The position numbers and the translations under genes are program-made. Positions 1-9,025 of a stretch of DNA of 64,000 bases are shown here, piece after piece. The stretch is from contig JAOZGR010000001.1 of assembly GCA_027491485.1 (NCBI GenBank), positions 62,001-126,000 of the forward strand, written 5' to 3'. A model generated the notes under the pieces. The model saw only the letters and a list, made by a program, of their open reading frames with translations. It was not told where the DNA came from and ran no database searches. Numbering within the stretch: the first letter of the stretch is position 1; every line of letters starts with the position of its first letter. This DNA is from Thermoproteota archaeon. Lineage in GTDB: Archaea; Korarchaeota; Korarchaeia; Korarchaeales; Korarchaeaceae.

Positions 1-104
1 CTTCAGTACCATCTATGCCTTAATTAAGAGAGGCAATAAAAGATGTTCCCCGTTATAAGCACGACTTTCAAGCATTGAGGGGCATTGCCTAACTGCGCCC
101 TAAC
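1..104. other. leading non-coding stretch
   Basis: No gene, tRNA or clear repeat can be supported here. It may hold the promoter of the phosphoesterase gene that follows; TTAATTAAG near 20-28 is the only AT-rich element and is weak as a TATA box. Confidence 0.4.
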
Positions 105-881
105 TTGGAATGTAATATGGTTATATGCCTTCGAGGGGATAATAGAGCGGTGAATGTGAAGAGGTTCCCTTACGGAGTACTAATAGAGGATATACTCGTT
201 ATAGCAGATCTGCATTTAGGATACGAGGACGCTTTGAGGGAAAGGGGGATTGAGCTTCCCTATGAACAGTACCCTTGGATAAAGAAGGAGATCTTGAGAT
301 ACCTAGGAGAGTATACTCCAGAATTGCTGGTGCTAAATGGCGATATAAAGCATGAGTTCGGAGGAGCATTAAGTCAGGAGTGGAAGGAGGTCTTAGATCT
401 TATAAGATCTGTGAAGAAGGAAGGCGTTAGATTGGAGGTGGTAAGAGGGAACCATGATAACTTCCTGATCCCCATCCTACTTAAGGAGGGCATTAGTATT
501 AGGGATCCCTATCTCCTAATCAATGGAGTGATGTTCTTTCATGGACATAAGGACCTTCTAGCCATTCCTGACGGTGTTAAATTAATGGTAATGGGACATG
601 AACATCCAGCCATAGCGATCAGAGATGAAATCGGGGGGTCTCTGAAGTTTAAGGCCTTCTTAGAAGGCGAGTATATGGGCATCAAACTTATGGTGGTACC
701 TGCCATCTCCCCTCTAGCTCCGGGCACTGACCTACTAAAGGTAGGTAGGGATGGGCTACTCTCACCCCTTTTGAGGAGATCCGATCTAGATAGATTCGTT
801 GTCTATATAGTCGATGAGGAGGTGGGTATAGAGAAGCTGGGTCCTCTTGAGATAGTGAAGAAGGCTGTTGGATCCTTATGA
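105..881 (+). CDS. SbcD/Mre11-related metallophosphoesterase
   Basis: A 258-residue calcineurin-like metallophosphoesterase of the archaeal SbcD-related type. All metal-binding motifs are visible in order: DLHLG (about residue 35), NGDIKHE (about 78), RGNHDN (about 115) and MGHEHP (about 161). It probably hydrolyses phosphodiester or phosphate ends on nucleic acids; the true substrate is not known from sequence. The start used is TTG at 105; an ATG at 117 would remove four residues. In many prokaryotes a phosphoesterase of this class lies beside an Lhr-type helicase, and an lhr gene follows here after one intervening gene, so a repair role is likely. No signal peptide or extra domain is seen. 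Confidence 0.85.
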   Translation: MECNMVICLRGDNRAVNVKRFPYGVLIEDILVIADLHLGYEDALRERGIELPYEQYPWIKKEILRYLGEYTPELLVLNGDIKHEFGGALSQEWKEVLDLIRSVKKEGVRLEVVRGNHDNFLIPILLKEGISIRDPYLLINGVMFFHGHKDLLAIPDGVKLMVMGHEHPAIAIRDEIGGSLKFKAFLEGEYMGIKLMVVPAISPLAPGTDLLKVGRDGLLSPLLRRSDLDRFVVYIVDEEVGIEKLGPLEIVKKAVGSL

Positions 882-1004
882 GTGGGTTCTGAAGTATGGG
901 GTACATTAGTATGGGTGTTGCCATAAGCTGGAGGATTTTAATGTCCGGCGTTCTTAATAGCAATTGAGGACAGGTGACCTCCTAATGTCTTCCGAGGTGT
1001 TCTG

Positions 1005-1511
1005 ATGGCAAGGAAGGAAAAATGCGCGATATTTGACATAGACAACACTATCTTTGATGCTAGAGAGAGATTTTATCTCGTTATCAAGAGATTTGGTGTT
1101 AGATCCCCAAGAGAGTTACCTTTAGAGCTACAAAGGGAGTTCTGGAAGGAGTTCATAAATCCTCACATGTTCCATTTAGATAGGCCGATAAGCAGGACCA
1201 TCGAGATGGTACTGGATGCTAAGAGGAGAGGACTTAAGGTTGTATTGGTGACTGGGAGATACGAGTCTGTTAGAAGGGAGACCGAGTTACAGCTAAGGAT
1301 GGCTGGGATCCCCTTCGACAAGCTGATAATGAGACCCAATAATAACTTCCAAAGGGATAAGGAACTCAAACCTTTCCTACTCAGGGAAGTGAATTGTGAA
1401 CTAGTAGAATATCATGACGACGATCCTGAAACCCTCGCAGAGATAAAGAAGATGTATCCTAACGCCATTTACTTCCTGCACAGACCGGATGGTACCTTTT
1501 CGATAATCTAA
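1005..1511 (+). CDS. HAD-superfamily phosphatase, polynucleotide 3'-phosphatase-like
   Basis: A compact 168-residue HAD-fold protein. Motif I is DIDNT (residues 11-15, two catalytic aspartates), motif II is the VTGR stretch near 82 followed by an R..T pattern, and an acidic YHDDDPE near 137 serves as motif IV. The spacing of TGR, then a GIPFDKLIMRP-type segment and a following D..LK, resembles the phosphatase half of T4 polynucleotide kinase and LNS2-like HAD proteins, so the substrate could be a nucleic-acid 3'-phosphate; this is inference. There is no kinase domain. A GAGGTG ribosome site precedes the ATG. It sits between a metallophosphoesterase and an Lhr helicase on the same strand. Confidence 0.7.
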   Translation: MARKEKCAIFDIDNTIFDARERFYLVIKRFGVRSPRELPLELQREFWKEFINPHMFHLDRPISRTIEMVLDAKRRGLKVVLVTGRYESVRRETELQLRMAGIPFDKLIMRPNNNFQRDKELKPFLLREVNCELVEYHDDDPETLAEIKKMYPNAIYFLHRPDGTFSII

Positions 1512-1569
1512 CAAGATAGTTAGTCAGGAGTGGTTTTCGATGCTTAAATATCCTTCCTCTTAGAAGTGA

Positions 1570-4203
1570 GTGGATATGATAGCCAGGGCCCTCAGGGAGT
1601 ATAGCAAGGATGAAGTGCTTGCTGCCCTACATCCAGCTGTAGCCATGTGGTTTGATTCGAAGTTCCCTGATTTAAGCCCACCGCAGAGGTATGCAGTCGT
1701 ACCCATCCACGAGGGTAAAAACGTCTTGGTAACTAGTCCTACAGGTACTGGAAAGACCTTAACAGCCTTTCTCTCTATAATAAGTCAGCTGCTAGAAATG
1801 GGAGAGGAAGGAGAGCTTGAGGATACGGTTTACGCGATATATGTGTCTCCCCTGAGGGCCCTGAATAATGACATTTACAGAAACCTAGAGGTACCTCTTA
1901 AGGAAATTAGGGAACTTTGCCCTAACTTACCTGAGATTAGACATGCTGTTAGGACGGGAGATACCTCAGCTAGTGAGAAGTCCAAACAACTTAGAAAACC
2001 GCCTCATATCTTAATAACCACTCCTGAGACCCTTGGAATTGTATTAACAGCGCCGAAGTTTAGGGAGAAGCTTAGAACGGTCAGATGGGTAATAGTCGAT
2101 GAGATACATAGTCTGGTAGAGAATAAGAGAGGTACCCATCTATCTATCTCATTAGAGAGATTGAGATGGCTTACGGAGAGGGAATTCGTCAGAATAGGAC
2201 TTTCAGCCACCATAAACCCACTGGATGAAGTAGCTGAGTTTCTAGTAGGTTATGAGGATGGTAGACCACGAGATTGTCTCATAGTAGAGACTAATTGGGC
2301 TAAAGCTTTAGATCTAGCCCTACTTTCCCCAGTTAGCGATCTCGTAAACACGCCTTCCGAAGAGATTTCCGCCAAAATGTATGAGCTCGTAGCTAGACTA
2401 GTGAAGAAACACACAACTACCTTGATATTCACAAATACTAGAAGTGGTACCGAAAGAGTAGTCTTCCACCTTAAGAAGGTCCTAAAAGATGGTATAGAAG
2501 ATATAGATCAGAAGATAGCTGCCCACCACAGCTCCCTCTCTAGATTTGTGAGAAGGGAAGTGGAGGAGAGGCTTAAGAGGGGAGAATTGAAGGCTATTGT
2601 GAGTTCGACTAGTTTGGAGCTAGGAATAGATATTGGGTACATAGACTTGGTTATACAGATAGGTAGCCCAAAGTCCGTTACCAGGGCATTGCAGAGGATC
2701 GGAAGAGCTGGTCATAGACTTCAAGACGTCAGTAAGGGTAGATTTATTGTAGTGGATAGGGATGACGCGCTTGAAGTCGCTGTAATGCTTAGGGAAGCCC
2801 TAAGCGGCAGACTAGACAAAGTACACATACCTAGGAACCCGTTAGATGTCTTAGCTCAGCACATAGTTGGGATGGCTGTAGAGAGGAAATGGAAAGTGGA
2901 AGATGCGTATAAGCTGATCACATCCGCGTATCCCTATAGAGACCTACCATGGGAGGACTTTGAGGCTATATTAAGATATCTTGCAGGGGAATACACACAG
3001 CTAGAGAGTAGAAAAGTGTATGGAAAGATATGGTACGATCCTGAGGAAGGGACATTCGGGAGAAGAGGGAAATATGCTAGGGTCATATATGCTACGAATA
3101 TCGGAACGATCCCGGACGAGGTTGCAGCGAAGGTATACACGACCGAGGGGAAATATGTGGGTAATTTGGAAGAAGATTTCCTTGAAAGGCTGATGCCTGG
3201 CGACAGATTCGTTTTAGGAGGTAGGGTTTACGAATTTGTATCCGCACGAGGACTTAGAGTGAAAGTAAAGCCTGCCTTTGATCAAAAACCTACGGTCCCG
3301 GCGTGGTTTTCCGAGATGTTACCCTTGAGCTACGAGTTGGCTTTGGAGATAGGTAAATTCAGGGAAGAGGTATTCAGGTTACTTGAGGAAGGCGCCAGTA
3401 GGAGTGAACTGGTCAAAATGATTATGGAGATGAGTAATGCTAATAGTAACGCCGCTTTATCAATCTATAACTACTTAAGGGAGCAGTATCTCTACCTGAA
3501 GGCCCTAGGCGTCTCTCTAGAGGACATGCCTTCCCATAGAGTAATATTAGTGGAGAGCTTCGTAGACGAGGAAGGCAGGACTCACCAGGTAACACACTCC
3601 CTGTTCGGTAGGAGGACAAATGACGCTCTTTCTAGAGCCTTAGCCTATATTGCAGGTAAAGAGGTGAAAAGGAACCTTGGAATCGCTGTAAGGGATACTG
3701 GATTTGCGATAATCTATCCGAGGGGAGTTAAGCCTCCCGTTAATATTGAGGACCTAGTGGGTCTGGACCTGAGGGCTATTTTAAGGGACGCTTTATCAAA
3801 GACAGAGCTTCTAAGAAGGAGGTTTAGGCATGTAGCTGCTAGGGGCCTAATGATACTTAGGAACTATAAGGGATACGAGATAAGCGTCAATAAGCAGCAG
3901 ATCAGTGCTCAGAGCCTTTTAAGGATAGTAGAGAAGATAGATAACTTCCCATTGCTCAAAGAAGCCTACAGGGAGATAATGGAGGACTATATGGACATAG
4001 AAAGAGCGGAAGAGGTCATAGACAAGATACGCAGGGGGGAGATAAGGGTAGTAGACATCGGTGAGGTTAGGATACCGACCCCATTTGCTCACAACATAGT
4101 ACTTGAGGGCTTAAGTGACCTTATATTCATGGAGGACAAGATGAGCGCACTGAGAAGGTTCCAAAGGGAAATCGAGCTTATACTGAAAGGGATAGGTGGG
4201 TAA
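1570..4203 (+). CDS. lhr: Lhr-type superfamily 2 ATP-dependent helicase
   Basis: An 877-residue large helicase-related protein. The Walker A motif SPTGTGKT is at residues 56-63, the Walker B/DEIH box near 177, SAT in GLSAT near 213, and the second RecA domain ends with RIGRAGHR near 376. The Lhr-specific winged-helix and beta-barrel regions follow. At 877 residues it matches archaeal aLhr2/Lhr-core, without the extra C-terminal region of large bacterial Lhr. The family unwinds DNA and RNA:DNA hybrids at stalled forks. GTG at 1570 is used; ATG at 1576 is nearly equivalent. The upstream phosphoesterase and HAD phosphatase on the same strand suggest a repair set. Confidence 0.93.
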   Translation: MDMIARALREYSKDEVLAALHPAVAMWFDSKFPDLSPPQRYAVVPIHEGKNVLVTSPTGTGKTLTAFLSIISQLLEMGEEGELEDTVYAIYVSPLRALNNDIYRNLEVPLKEIRELCPNLPEIRHAVRTGDTSASEKSKQLRKPPHILITTPETLGIVLTAPKFREKLRTVRWVIVDEIHSLVENKRGTHLSISLERLRWLTEREFVRIGLSATINPLDEVAEFLVGYEDGRPRDCLIVETNWAKALDLALLSPVSDLVNTPSEEISAKMYELVARLVKKHTTTLIFTNTRSGTERVVFHLKKVLKDGIEDIDQKIAAHHSSLSRFVRREVEERLKRGELKAIVSSTSLELGIDIGYIDLVIQIGSPKSVTRALQRIGRAGHRLQDVSKGRFIVVDRDDALEVAVMLREALSGRLDKVHIPRNPLDVLAQHIVGMAVERKWKVEDAYKLITSAYPYRDLPWEDFEAILRYLAGEYTQLESRKVYGKIWYDPEEGTFGRRGKYARVIYATNIGTIPDEVAAKVYTTEGKYVGNLEEDFLERLMPGDRFVLGGRVYEFVSARGLRVKVKPAFDQKPTVPAWFSEMLPLSYELALEIGKFREEVFRLLEEGASRSELVKMIMEMSNANSNAALSIYNYLREQYLYLKALGVSLEDMPSHRVILVESFVDEEGRTHQVTHSLFGRRTNDALSRALAYIAGKEVKRNLGIAVRDTGFAIIYPRGVKPPVNIEDLVGLDLRAILRDALSKTELLRRRFRHVAARGLMILRNYKGYEISVNKQQISAQSLLRIVEKIDNFPLLKEAYREIMEDYMDIERAEEVIDKIRRGEIRVVDIGEVRIPTPFAHNIVLEGLSDLIFMEDKMSALRRFQREIELILKGIGG

Positions 4204-4275
4204 ACAGTTGAAGGGTTGAAGGATTGAAAGGGAAATTTATAGAAAATAGGCTTCCGTACCCTTGGTGAATATGAT

Positions 4276-4623
4276 ATGTTGACGGAGATCCTGAGGTTTT
4301 TAGTGAGCCTAATCGTCAGCGCCATTGTCCTATGGGCAGCCCAGAAGATCGTATTGTCTGATACGGAGGAGAAACCATTCTCTTCAGTCGTAGCTCTGGC
4401 ATTTGTATGGGCTATAATCGATGCTGTACTGGGCTTCATTTTCTCCGTGATAAGGATACCAATCTTAGGCTACATAATTACTCTAATAGCTTGGATATGG
4501 GTCCTTAAGAGCTGGTTCGATGTCGGCTGGGGGAAGGCAATACTGATAGCAGTTATAGCTTGGATAATCTCGGTGATCCTAGTAGCTATACTAGGACTCT
4601 TGGGATTAGCTCTCCTCCTATAG
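4276..4623 (+). CDS. small integral membrane protein
   Basis: A 115-residue protein made almost entirely of hydrophobic segments: about residues 5-25, 38-60, 63-82 and 92-114, i.e. three to four membrane helices. It somewhat resembles the holin-like/phage-holin-family small membrane proteins of archaea and bacteria, but I cannot assign a function. A TATA-like TTTATAGAAAATA lies near 4236-4248 and GGTGAAT precedes the gene. An ATG at 4271 directly abuts that site in another frame and stops at once; the ATG at 4276 opens the real frame. It runs toward the convergent eIF2B-like gene with only 25 bases between stops. Confidence 0.6.
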   Translation: MLTEILRFLVSLIVSAIVLWAAQKIVLSDTEEKPFSSVVALAFVWAIIDAVLGFIFSVIRIPILGYIITLIAWIWVLKSWFDVGWGKAILIAVIAWIISVILVAILGLLGLALLL

Positions 4624-4648
4624 GTTTCTATCTTCTATTAACTGAGGC

Positions 4649-5365
4649 TTAGGCAGGAGAAGTATTACCAAGCAGCACCCTCAGCCTTTCGAAGGCTTTC
4701 TCTATCTCAGAAGGATCCAGATAGAAGCCTTCGAATACTAGCTTGTATAGATGACTGAGTGGCGTCTCGTCGAAATATATGTTGACTACGTTTACTCCTC
4801 TTAACTCAGCCACCTCCTCCGGAGGCCTTTCCCTTATCTCATGCGCGCACTCACACAGTTTCAAAAGTCCAGGAATAGCAATAGTCTTGACAGCTATGGC
4901 CAGTGGGAACGTACCTATCTTGTTTATTAGGTGTGTCTTAGTAACCATATCGGCACCAACTATTCCCCAGAAGCCCAATTTCCTAGACAACCACGGGAGT
5001 AGTGCGTCTACAACGAGGGTTACCTTAAATCCCTCGGCGGAGAGTAGTTTTGCTGTCTCCAGGCCTTCTAGCCCAGGCCTAGATTCGCTTATCATTATCT
5101 CCGACACGCTAGATCTCCTGAGGCATTCTATTACAGCAGAACTCCTACTTAATGTGGATACCCTCTCGATAGAGAGTTCATTGAGGAGCTTAGAGCATGT
5201 GCTAGCTAGTTGCTCTCTAGAACTCTTGTAAAAATATTCCAGCTTATCTAAGCTGCCTGAACATGCTGCTCTCCTCAGGTGCCGTAAGATAGCCATTTCG
5301 GGATGTGCTTCAAGGATCCTGTTAGCATCCCTACACGGATCCCTTGAGTATTTCAGCGCCTTCAA
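4649..5365 (-). CDS. eIF2B alpha/beta/delta-like protein (N-terminus incomplete in this call)
   Basis: This belongs to the IF2B/MtnA/ribose-1,5-bisphosphate isomerase superfamily. Family motifs are visible: SESRPGLEG near residue 94, and GADMVTKTHLINKIGTFPLA near 137, which corresponds to the conserved GAD...NKIGT block. Members are eIF2B-like regulatory proteins or sugar-phosphate/MTR-1-P isomerases; I cannot decide between them. The first canonical in-frame start is TTG at 5365, but family-like sequence continues upstream in the same frame (RKRGSAEIFRDALKALK), so the real start is probably near-cognate, for example ACG at 5428 behind GGAGG. It lies just downstream of glyA on the same strand and is probably co-transcribed. 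Confidence 0.75.
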   Translation of the reverse strand: MKALKYSRDPCRDANRILEAHPEMAILRHLRRAACSGSLDKLEYFYKSSREQLASTCSKLLNELSIERVSTLSRSSAVIECLRRSSVSEIMISESRPGLEGLETAKLLSAEGFKVTLVVDALLPWLSRKLGFWGIVGADMVTKTHLINKIGTFPLAIAVKTIAIPGLLKLCECAHEIRERPPEEVAELRGVNVVNIYFDETPLSHLYKLVFEGFYLDPSEIEKAFERLRVLLGNTSPA

Positions 5366-5417
5366 GGCATCTCTAAATATCTCCGCCGATCCCCTCTTCC
5401 TATCTTTGATGAGGGAT

Positions 5418-6722
5418 TCAATGTTCGTATGCTAATCCCTCCTCAAATGTGTATTTGACAGTTTGGAATCCCTTTCTAAATTCAGATACCTCCTTAGCTA
5501 CCTCCTTGGGATCTTTCTTGTCCAATAGGACCTTCCTATATAACTCTGCAATCCGCTTCATTTCATCCTTACCCATTCCCAGTCTAGTCAGTTCAGAGAC
5601 CCCTAATCTCAGACCTCCTGGGTCTTTGAAACTCCTCCCCCTCTTGATATCCCAAGGTAGGAGATTTCTATTCACTATTATGTTAGCCTCCTCTAGCAGC
5701 TTCTCACACTTATATCCCCCTCCTATTTCATCTACATCGAGTAATACCTGATGGCTTTCTGTGAACCCTAAGTTCTCTGCAACTACTTTGAAGCCCTCAT
5801 CATGGAGTGCTTGGGCGAGTGCCTTGGCATTATCGACTACGGCCTTCGCATATTCCTTACCAAAGGCTTTCATCTCAGCAGCTGCTATTGCAAGTGCTGC
5901 TACAGCGTTGAGGTGGTGATTACTCAGGAGCCCGGGAAAGTTAGCCTTCTTTATTAGCTCGAATTTCTCCTCATCGTTTGTTATGACTGCACCATGCTGA
6001 GGTCCGAAGAACGTTTTATGTGTACTGAAGCTCATGGTATCAGAGCCCTCAGCCATCGGGTCTTGAAACTGCCCTCCAGCTATGAGACCCGCAACATGAG
6101 CGCCATCATAGTTCACTAAAGCCCCAAGTGATTTGGCAGCTTCAACTATCTCCTTAACAGGCTGAGGGAATAGTATTACACTACCTCCCAGCATTATTAG
6201 CTTCGGTTTGTTCTTCTCCATTCTACTGATCGTCTTATCAACATCTATGTTCATGTTCTCATCGTCGAAGGCTATGTACTTTACATCCAACCCTCTAACC
6301 GCTCCGGCTGTTCCACCTATGAACTGACCCTTTGACCCTCTTAAGGGACCCATACTTATGTGCCCTCCCTTTGTAATGGGAAGGGCCATTATCGTATCTC
6401 CGGGCTGGGTGAAGGCCGTGTATATAGAGAGGTTTGCCACTACACCACTAATAGGCCTTACATCAGCGTACTTTACGTTATATAGGTCTTTAATGAGGTC
6501 CATCGCTAGTGATTCTACTACATCTATGTACTTAGTACCGGCATATACCCTCTCCCCCACCCATCCTTCCGCATACCTATGCCCGAAATCGCTAACCAAC
6601 GCCTTCCTAACACTCGGACTCGTTATATTCTCACTAGCTATCATGGGAAGAGAGGAATTAAACCACCTATGATGGTCCTCAATTGCAGAGAGAACCCTAC
6701 CAAAAAGATCCTTGGGATCCAA
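5418..6722 (-). CDS. glyA: serine hydroxymethyltransferase
   Basis: A 434-residue PLP enzyme of fold type I that interconverts serine and glycine, passing a one-carbon unit to a folate or tetrahydromethanopterin carrier. The cofactor lysine is K236 in the signature FSTHKTFFGPQ; the cofactor-contacting segment NYDGAHVAGLI is near 204, and the N-terminal active-site region with MIASEN is near 27. Length is normal for the family. It is transcribed divergently from thrC, with 59 bases between the starts, so a shared regulatory region is likely; together these genes form a serine/glycine/threonine cluster. An eIF2B-like gene follows, beginning at or near its stop codon. Confidence 0.96.
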   Translation of the reverse strand: MDPKDLFGRVLSAIEDHHRWFNSSLPMIASENITSPSVRKALVSDFGHRYAEGWVGERVYAGTKYIDVVESLAMDLIKDLYNVKYADVRPISGVVANLSIYTAFTQPGDTIMALPITKGGHISMGPLRGSKGQFIGGTAGAVRGLDVKYIAFDDENMNIDVDKTISRMEKNKPKLIMLGGSVILFPQPVKEIVEAAKSLGALVNYDGAHVAGLIAGGQFQDPMAEGSDTMSFSTHKTFFGPQHGAVITNDEEKFELIKKANFPGLLSNHHLNAVAALAIAAAEMKAFGKEYAKAVVDNAKALAQALHDEGFKVVAENLGFTESHQVLLDVDEIGGGYKCEKLLEEANIIVNRNLLPWDIKRGRSFKDPGGLRLGVSELTRLGMGKDEMKRIAELYRKVLLDKKDPKEVAKEVSEFRKGFQTVKYTFEEGLAYEH

Positions 6723-6781
6723 TCCACCACCCAGCTAGAGGTGCAGGCAGAAGTTATAACTGTGGGTGATATGAAAGTAAG

Positions 6782-7966
6782 ATGCTTCCCAACTATGAAC
6801 TGAAGTGTGTTAAATGCGGATATTTCATGGAGGCAGATCCATGGAATATACTTTGCTCCAAATGTGGAGGCCTATTAGAACCTGTAATAGTGAAAAAGCC
6901 ATTAGGAGTCTCTTGGCCTCTTTTTAGAGCAAGGAAATTTAGTGTATGGCGTTACAAGGAGTTATTACCAAAGGTCAGATCTCCAGTAACCATGGGCGAG
7001 GGAGGAACCCCTCTTATAAGGCTGGGTGATGACCTATGGTTAAAGTTCGAGGGCGTTAATCCAACTGGTAGTTTTAAGGATAGGGGAATGACTGTAGCAA
7101 TCTCTCTAGCTAGGGAACGCGGTGCTAAGAATGTTATTTGCGCTTCTACAGGAAATACGGCCGCTTCCATGGCAGCCTACGCATCGAGAGCCGGTTTAAG
7201 GAGTTTTGTAGTTCTTCCAAGGGGGAAGGTAGCGAGAGGTAAACTGGCCCAGGCTATACTCCACGGGGCAGTAATAATAGAGGTAGATGGCCCCTTCGAT
7301 GTGGCACTAGATGCTGTAATGATGGCAGCAGGTCGTGAGATTGGTCTTTACCCCTTAAACTCCTTTAACCCTTGGAGGCTAGAAGGACAAAAAACCCTTG
7401 CCTATGAGATAGCAGATGAGCTAGGGGTTCCTGACTGGATAGTCCTCCCCATAGGTAATGCCGGGAATATATCAGCTATCTGGAAGGGATTCACAGAGCT
7501 GAAGAATTTCGGTCTAATTAATAGGCTTCCGAAGTTAGCTGGGATACAGGCAGCTGGGGCAGCGCCAATAGCCAAGGCTTTTAAAGATGGGAGGGACATG
7601 CCCTATTTCACCGATCAGCCTGAAACATTAGCTACAGCGATAAGAATAGGTAGGCCAGTAAATTGGCCGAAGGCCTTTAAGGCCCTCAGGGAGAGCAGAG
7701 GAGTCACAGAGGTCGTAACAGATGAGGAAATTTCTGAGGCGCATAGATCCCTCGGAAGGATGGGAATCGGGGTGGAGCCTGCATCAGCAGCCTCCTTCGC
7801 AGGCTACCTGAAATTGAAGGGGGCTGAAATTGGAGACGATGAGAAGGTGGTTCTCATAGCTACAGGCCATGCCCTTAAGGATCCAGACGCTATCCCTCAC
7901 GTGGAAACTGTTAGGGTATCTGGCGCTGAAGAGGTAGCTAGTGCCTTGAGGAGGATGATCCTGTGA
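6782..7966 (+). CDS. thrC: threonine synthase
   Basis: A 394-residue PLP enzyme that converts O-phosphohomoserine to threonine. A zinc ribbon (Cys 9, 12, 25, 28) precedes the fold type II domain. The PLP lysine is K99 in NPTGSFKDRG, and STGNTAAS near 121 is the cofactor/substrate loop. ATG at 6782 is chosen: an ATG at 6771 abuts the GGGTGAT ribosome site but reads another frame and ends after ten codons. The stop overlaps the GTG of thrB, indicating translational coupling. A lysine-less paralogue lies at 57227-58339, which makes this the functional copy. Confidence 0.96.
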   Translation: MLPNYELKCVKCGYFMEADPWNILCSKCGGLLEPVIVKKPLGVSWPLFRARKFSVWRYKELLPKVRSPVTMGEGGTPLIRLGDDLWLKFEGVNPTGSFKDRGMTVAISLARERGAKNVICASTGNTAASMAAYASRAGLRSFVVLPRGKVARGKLAQAILHGAVIIEVDGPFDVALDAVMMAAGREIGLYPLNSFNPWRLEGQKTLAYEIADELGVPDWIVLPIGNAGNISAIWKGFTELKNFGLINRLPKLAGIQAAGAAPIAKAFKDGRDMPYFTDQPETLATAIRIGRPVNWPKAFKALRESRGVTEVVTDEEISEAHRSLGRMGIGVEPASAASFAGYLKLKGAEIGDDEKVVLIATGHALKDPDAIPHVETVRVSGAEEVASALRRMIL

Positions 7967-8898
7967 GGGTCAGAGCCTATAGTACTAGTGCAAATTTGGG
8001 TCCGGGATTCGATGTAATAGGTATTGCTATAGATTCTTTCATGGACATAGTAGAGGTAGAGGTGGAAGCAGGAGGACCTGATGCTATAGTTACAGAGGTC
8101 ATTGGCCCATACTCGCGAGAAATTGCTCCTGGGCGAGATAATTCAGCTGCTGTAGCCGCAAGGACAGTTCTTGAGTACGCAGAAGCAAAGTTGACTGCTA
8201 AAATTAGGCTATGGAAGGGTATTCCCCCCGGCAGAGGTCTCGGCAGTAGCGGTGCATCCTCCGCCGCTGCTGCTAGGGCCATAGATATACTCCTAGGCGA
8301 GGTCTTAAAGGAGGAAGAGTTGATTAAAGCAGCTTCTGAGGGAGAGAGAGCAGCTGCTGGTTCTCCTCATCCAGATAATGTTGCACCTTCATTGCTAGGT
8401 GGGATGGTCATAGTAGGCGATGAAATAGTGAAGATAGAGCCTGATGTGAGGTTTGTGCTGGCGATTCCTTGGGTCCCCATACCGGAGAGGAAAACCGAGG
8501 TTATGAGGTCCGTGCTACCGGATAGCATATCCCTGTCCAGCATGGTGAAAAACTCTTCCCATCTTGCCTCCCTTATAGTGGGAATGGCATATGGTGATCT
8601 AAAGCTTGCAGGGAAGGGAATGTCCTATTCTTTAGTGGATGAAGCTCGTTCGAAATTGATTCCAGGATTTAAGGAAGTTAGGGCGGCGGCTTTTAGGGCG
8701 GGAGCTTACGGAGCCTCCATAAGTGGTGCAGGGCCTAGCATGCTGTTCCTGTGCGATGAATGTGAGAGGGTAAGAAGGGAGGTACAAGAGGCCTATAGGA
8801 GGCTTGGCATCCCCTCATCGGTACTTATAGCTCGTGTAGCAGAGGGGGCAGGGGAGGTTGAAGAAGATATCTCCAGATGTAGGAAGATAGTAGATTAG
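7963..8898 (+). CDS. thrB: homoserine kinase
   Basis: A 311-residue GHMP-family kinase that phosphorylates homoserine, the step before threonine synthase. The ATP-binding loop PPGRGLGSSGASSAAAA is near residue 87, the N-terminal STSANLGPGFD motif is at about 7-17, and the C-terminal GAYGASISGAGPSM motif is near 249. The GTG start overlaps the thrC stop by four bases. The frame ends in TAG at 8896, then stays open for 33 more codons to TAA at 8998; the family does not need this extension, so I treat TAG as a true stop. Confidence 0.95.
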   Translation: MRVRAYSTSANLGPGFDVIGIAIDSFMDIVEVEVEAGGPDAIVTEVIGPYSREIAPGRDNSAAVAARTVLEYAEAKLTAKIRLWKGIPPGRGLGSSGASSAAAARAIDILLGEVLKEEELIKAASEGERAAAGSPHPDNVAPSLLGGMVIVGDEIVKIEPDVRFVLAIPWVPIPERKTEVMRSVLPDSISLSSMVKNSSHLASLIVGMAYGDLKLAGKGMSYSLVDEARSKLIPGFKEVRAAAFRAGAYGASISGAGPSMLFLCDECERVRREVQEAYRRLGIPSSVLIARVAEGAGEVEEDISRCRKIVD

Positions 8899-9000
8899 CC
8901 TACTGGAAGAAGGAAACCGAGAAGCATATACAGTGAGCTAAGGAGGTACATCGAAGACAATAACCCCATAGTAGCCAGTGTTGTGAAAAAGACATATTAA
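8899..9000 (+). other. open, protein-like stretch after the thrB TAG
   Basis: The 33 codons after the thrB stop, in the same frame, give a plausible charged/helical sequence (containing SIYSELRRYIEDNN) and end at TAA 8998. There is no ATG or TTG, and the only GTG is near the end, so it is not called as a gene. It could be a decayed gene remnant, a readthrough tail, or chance. Confidence 0.25.
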
Positions 9001-9025
9001 GTATATTTTTTAGATTCCTAGAGGG

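Noticed and set aside
912-968. An 18-codon open frame between the phosphoesterase and HAD genes
   Set aside because: Too short, no ribosome site, no recognisable sequence.
4779-5231. A 150-codon open frame on the plus strand
   Set aside because: It is antisense to the eIF2B-like gene, has a biased, Ser/Thr/Leu-rich composition and no ribosome site; a shadow frame.
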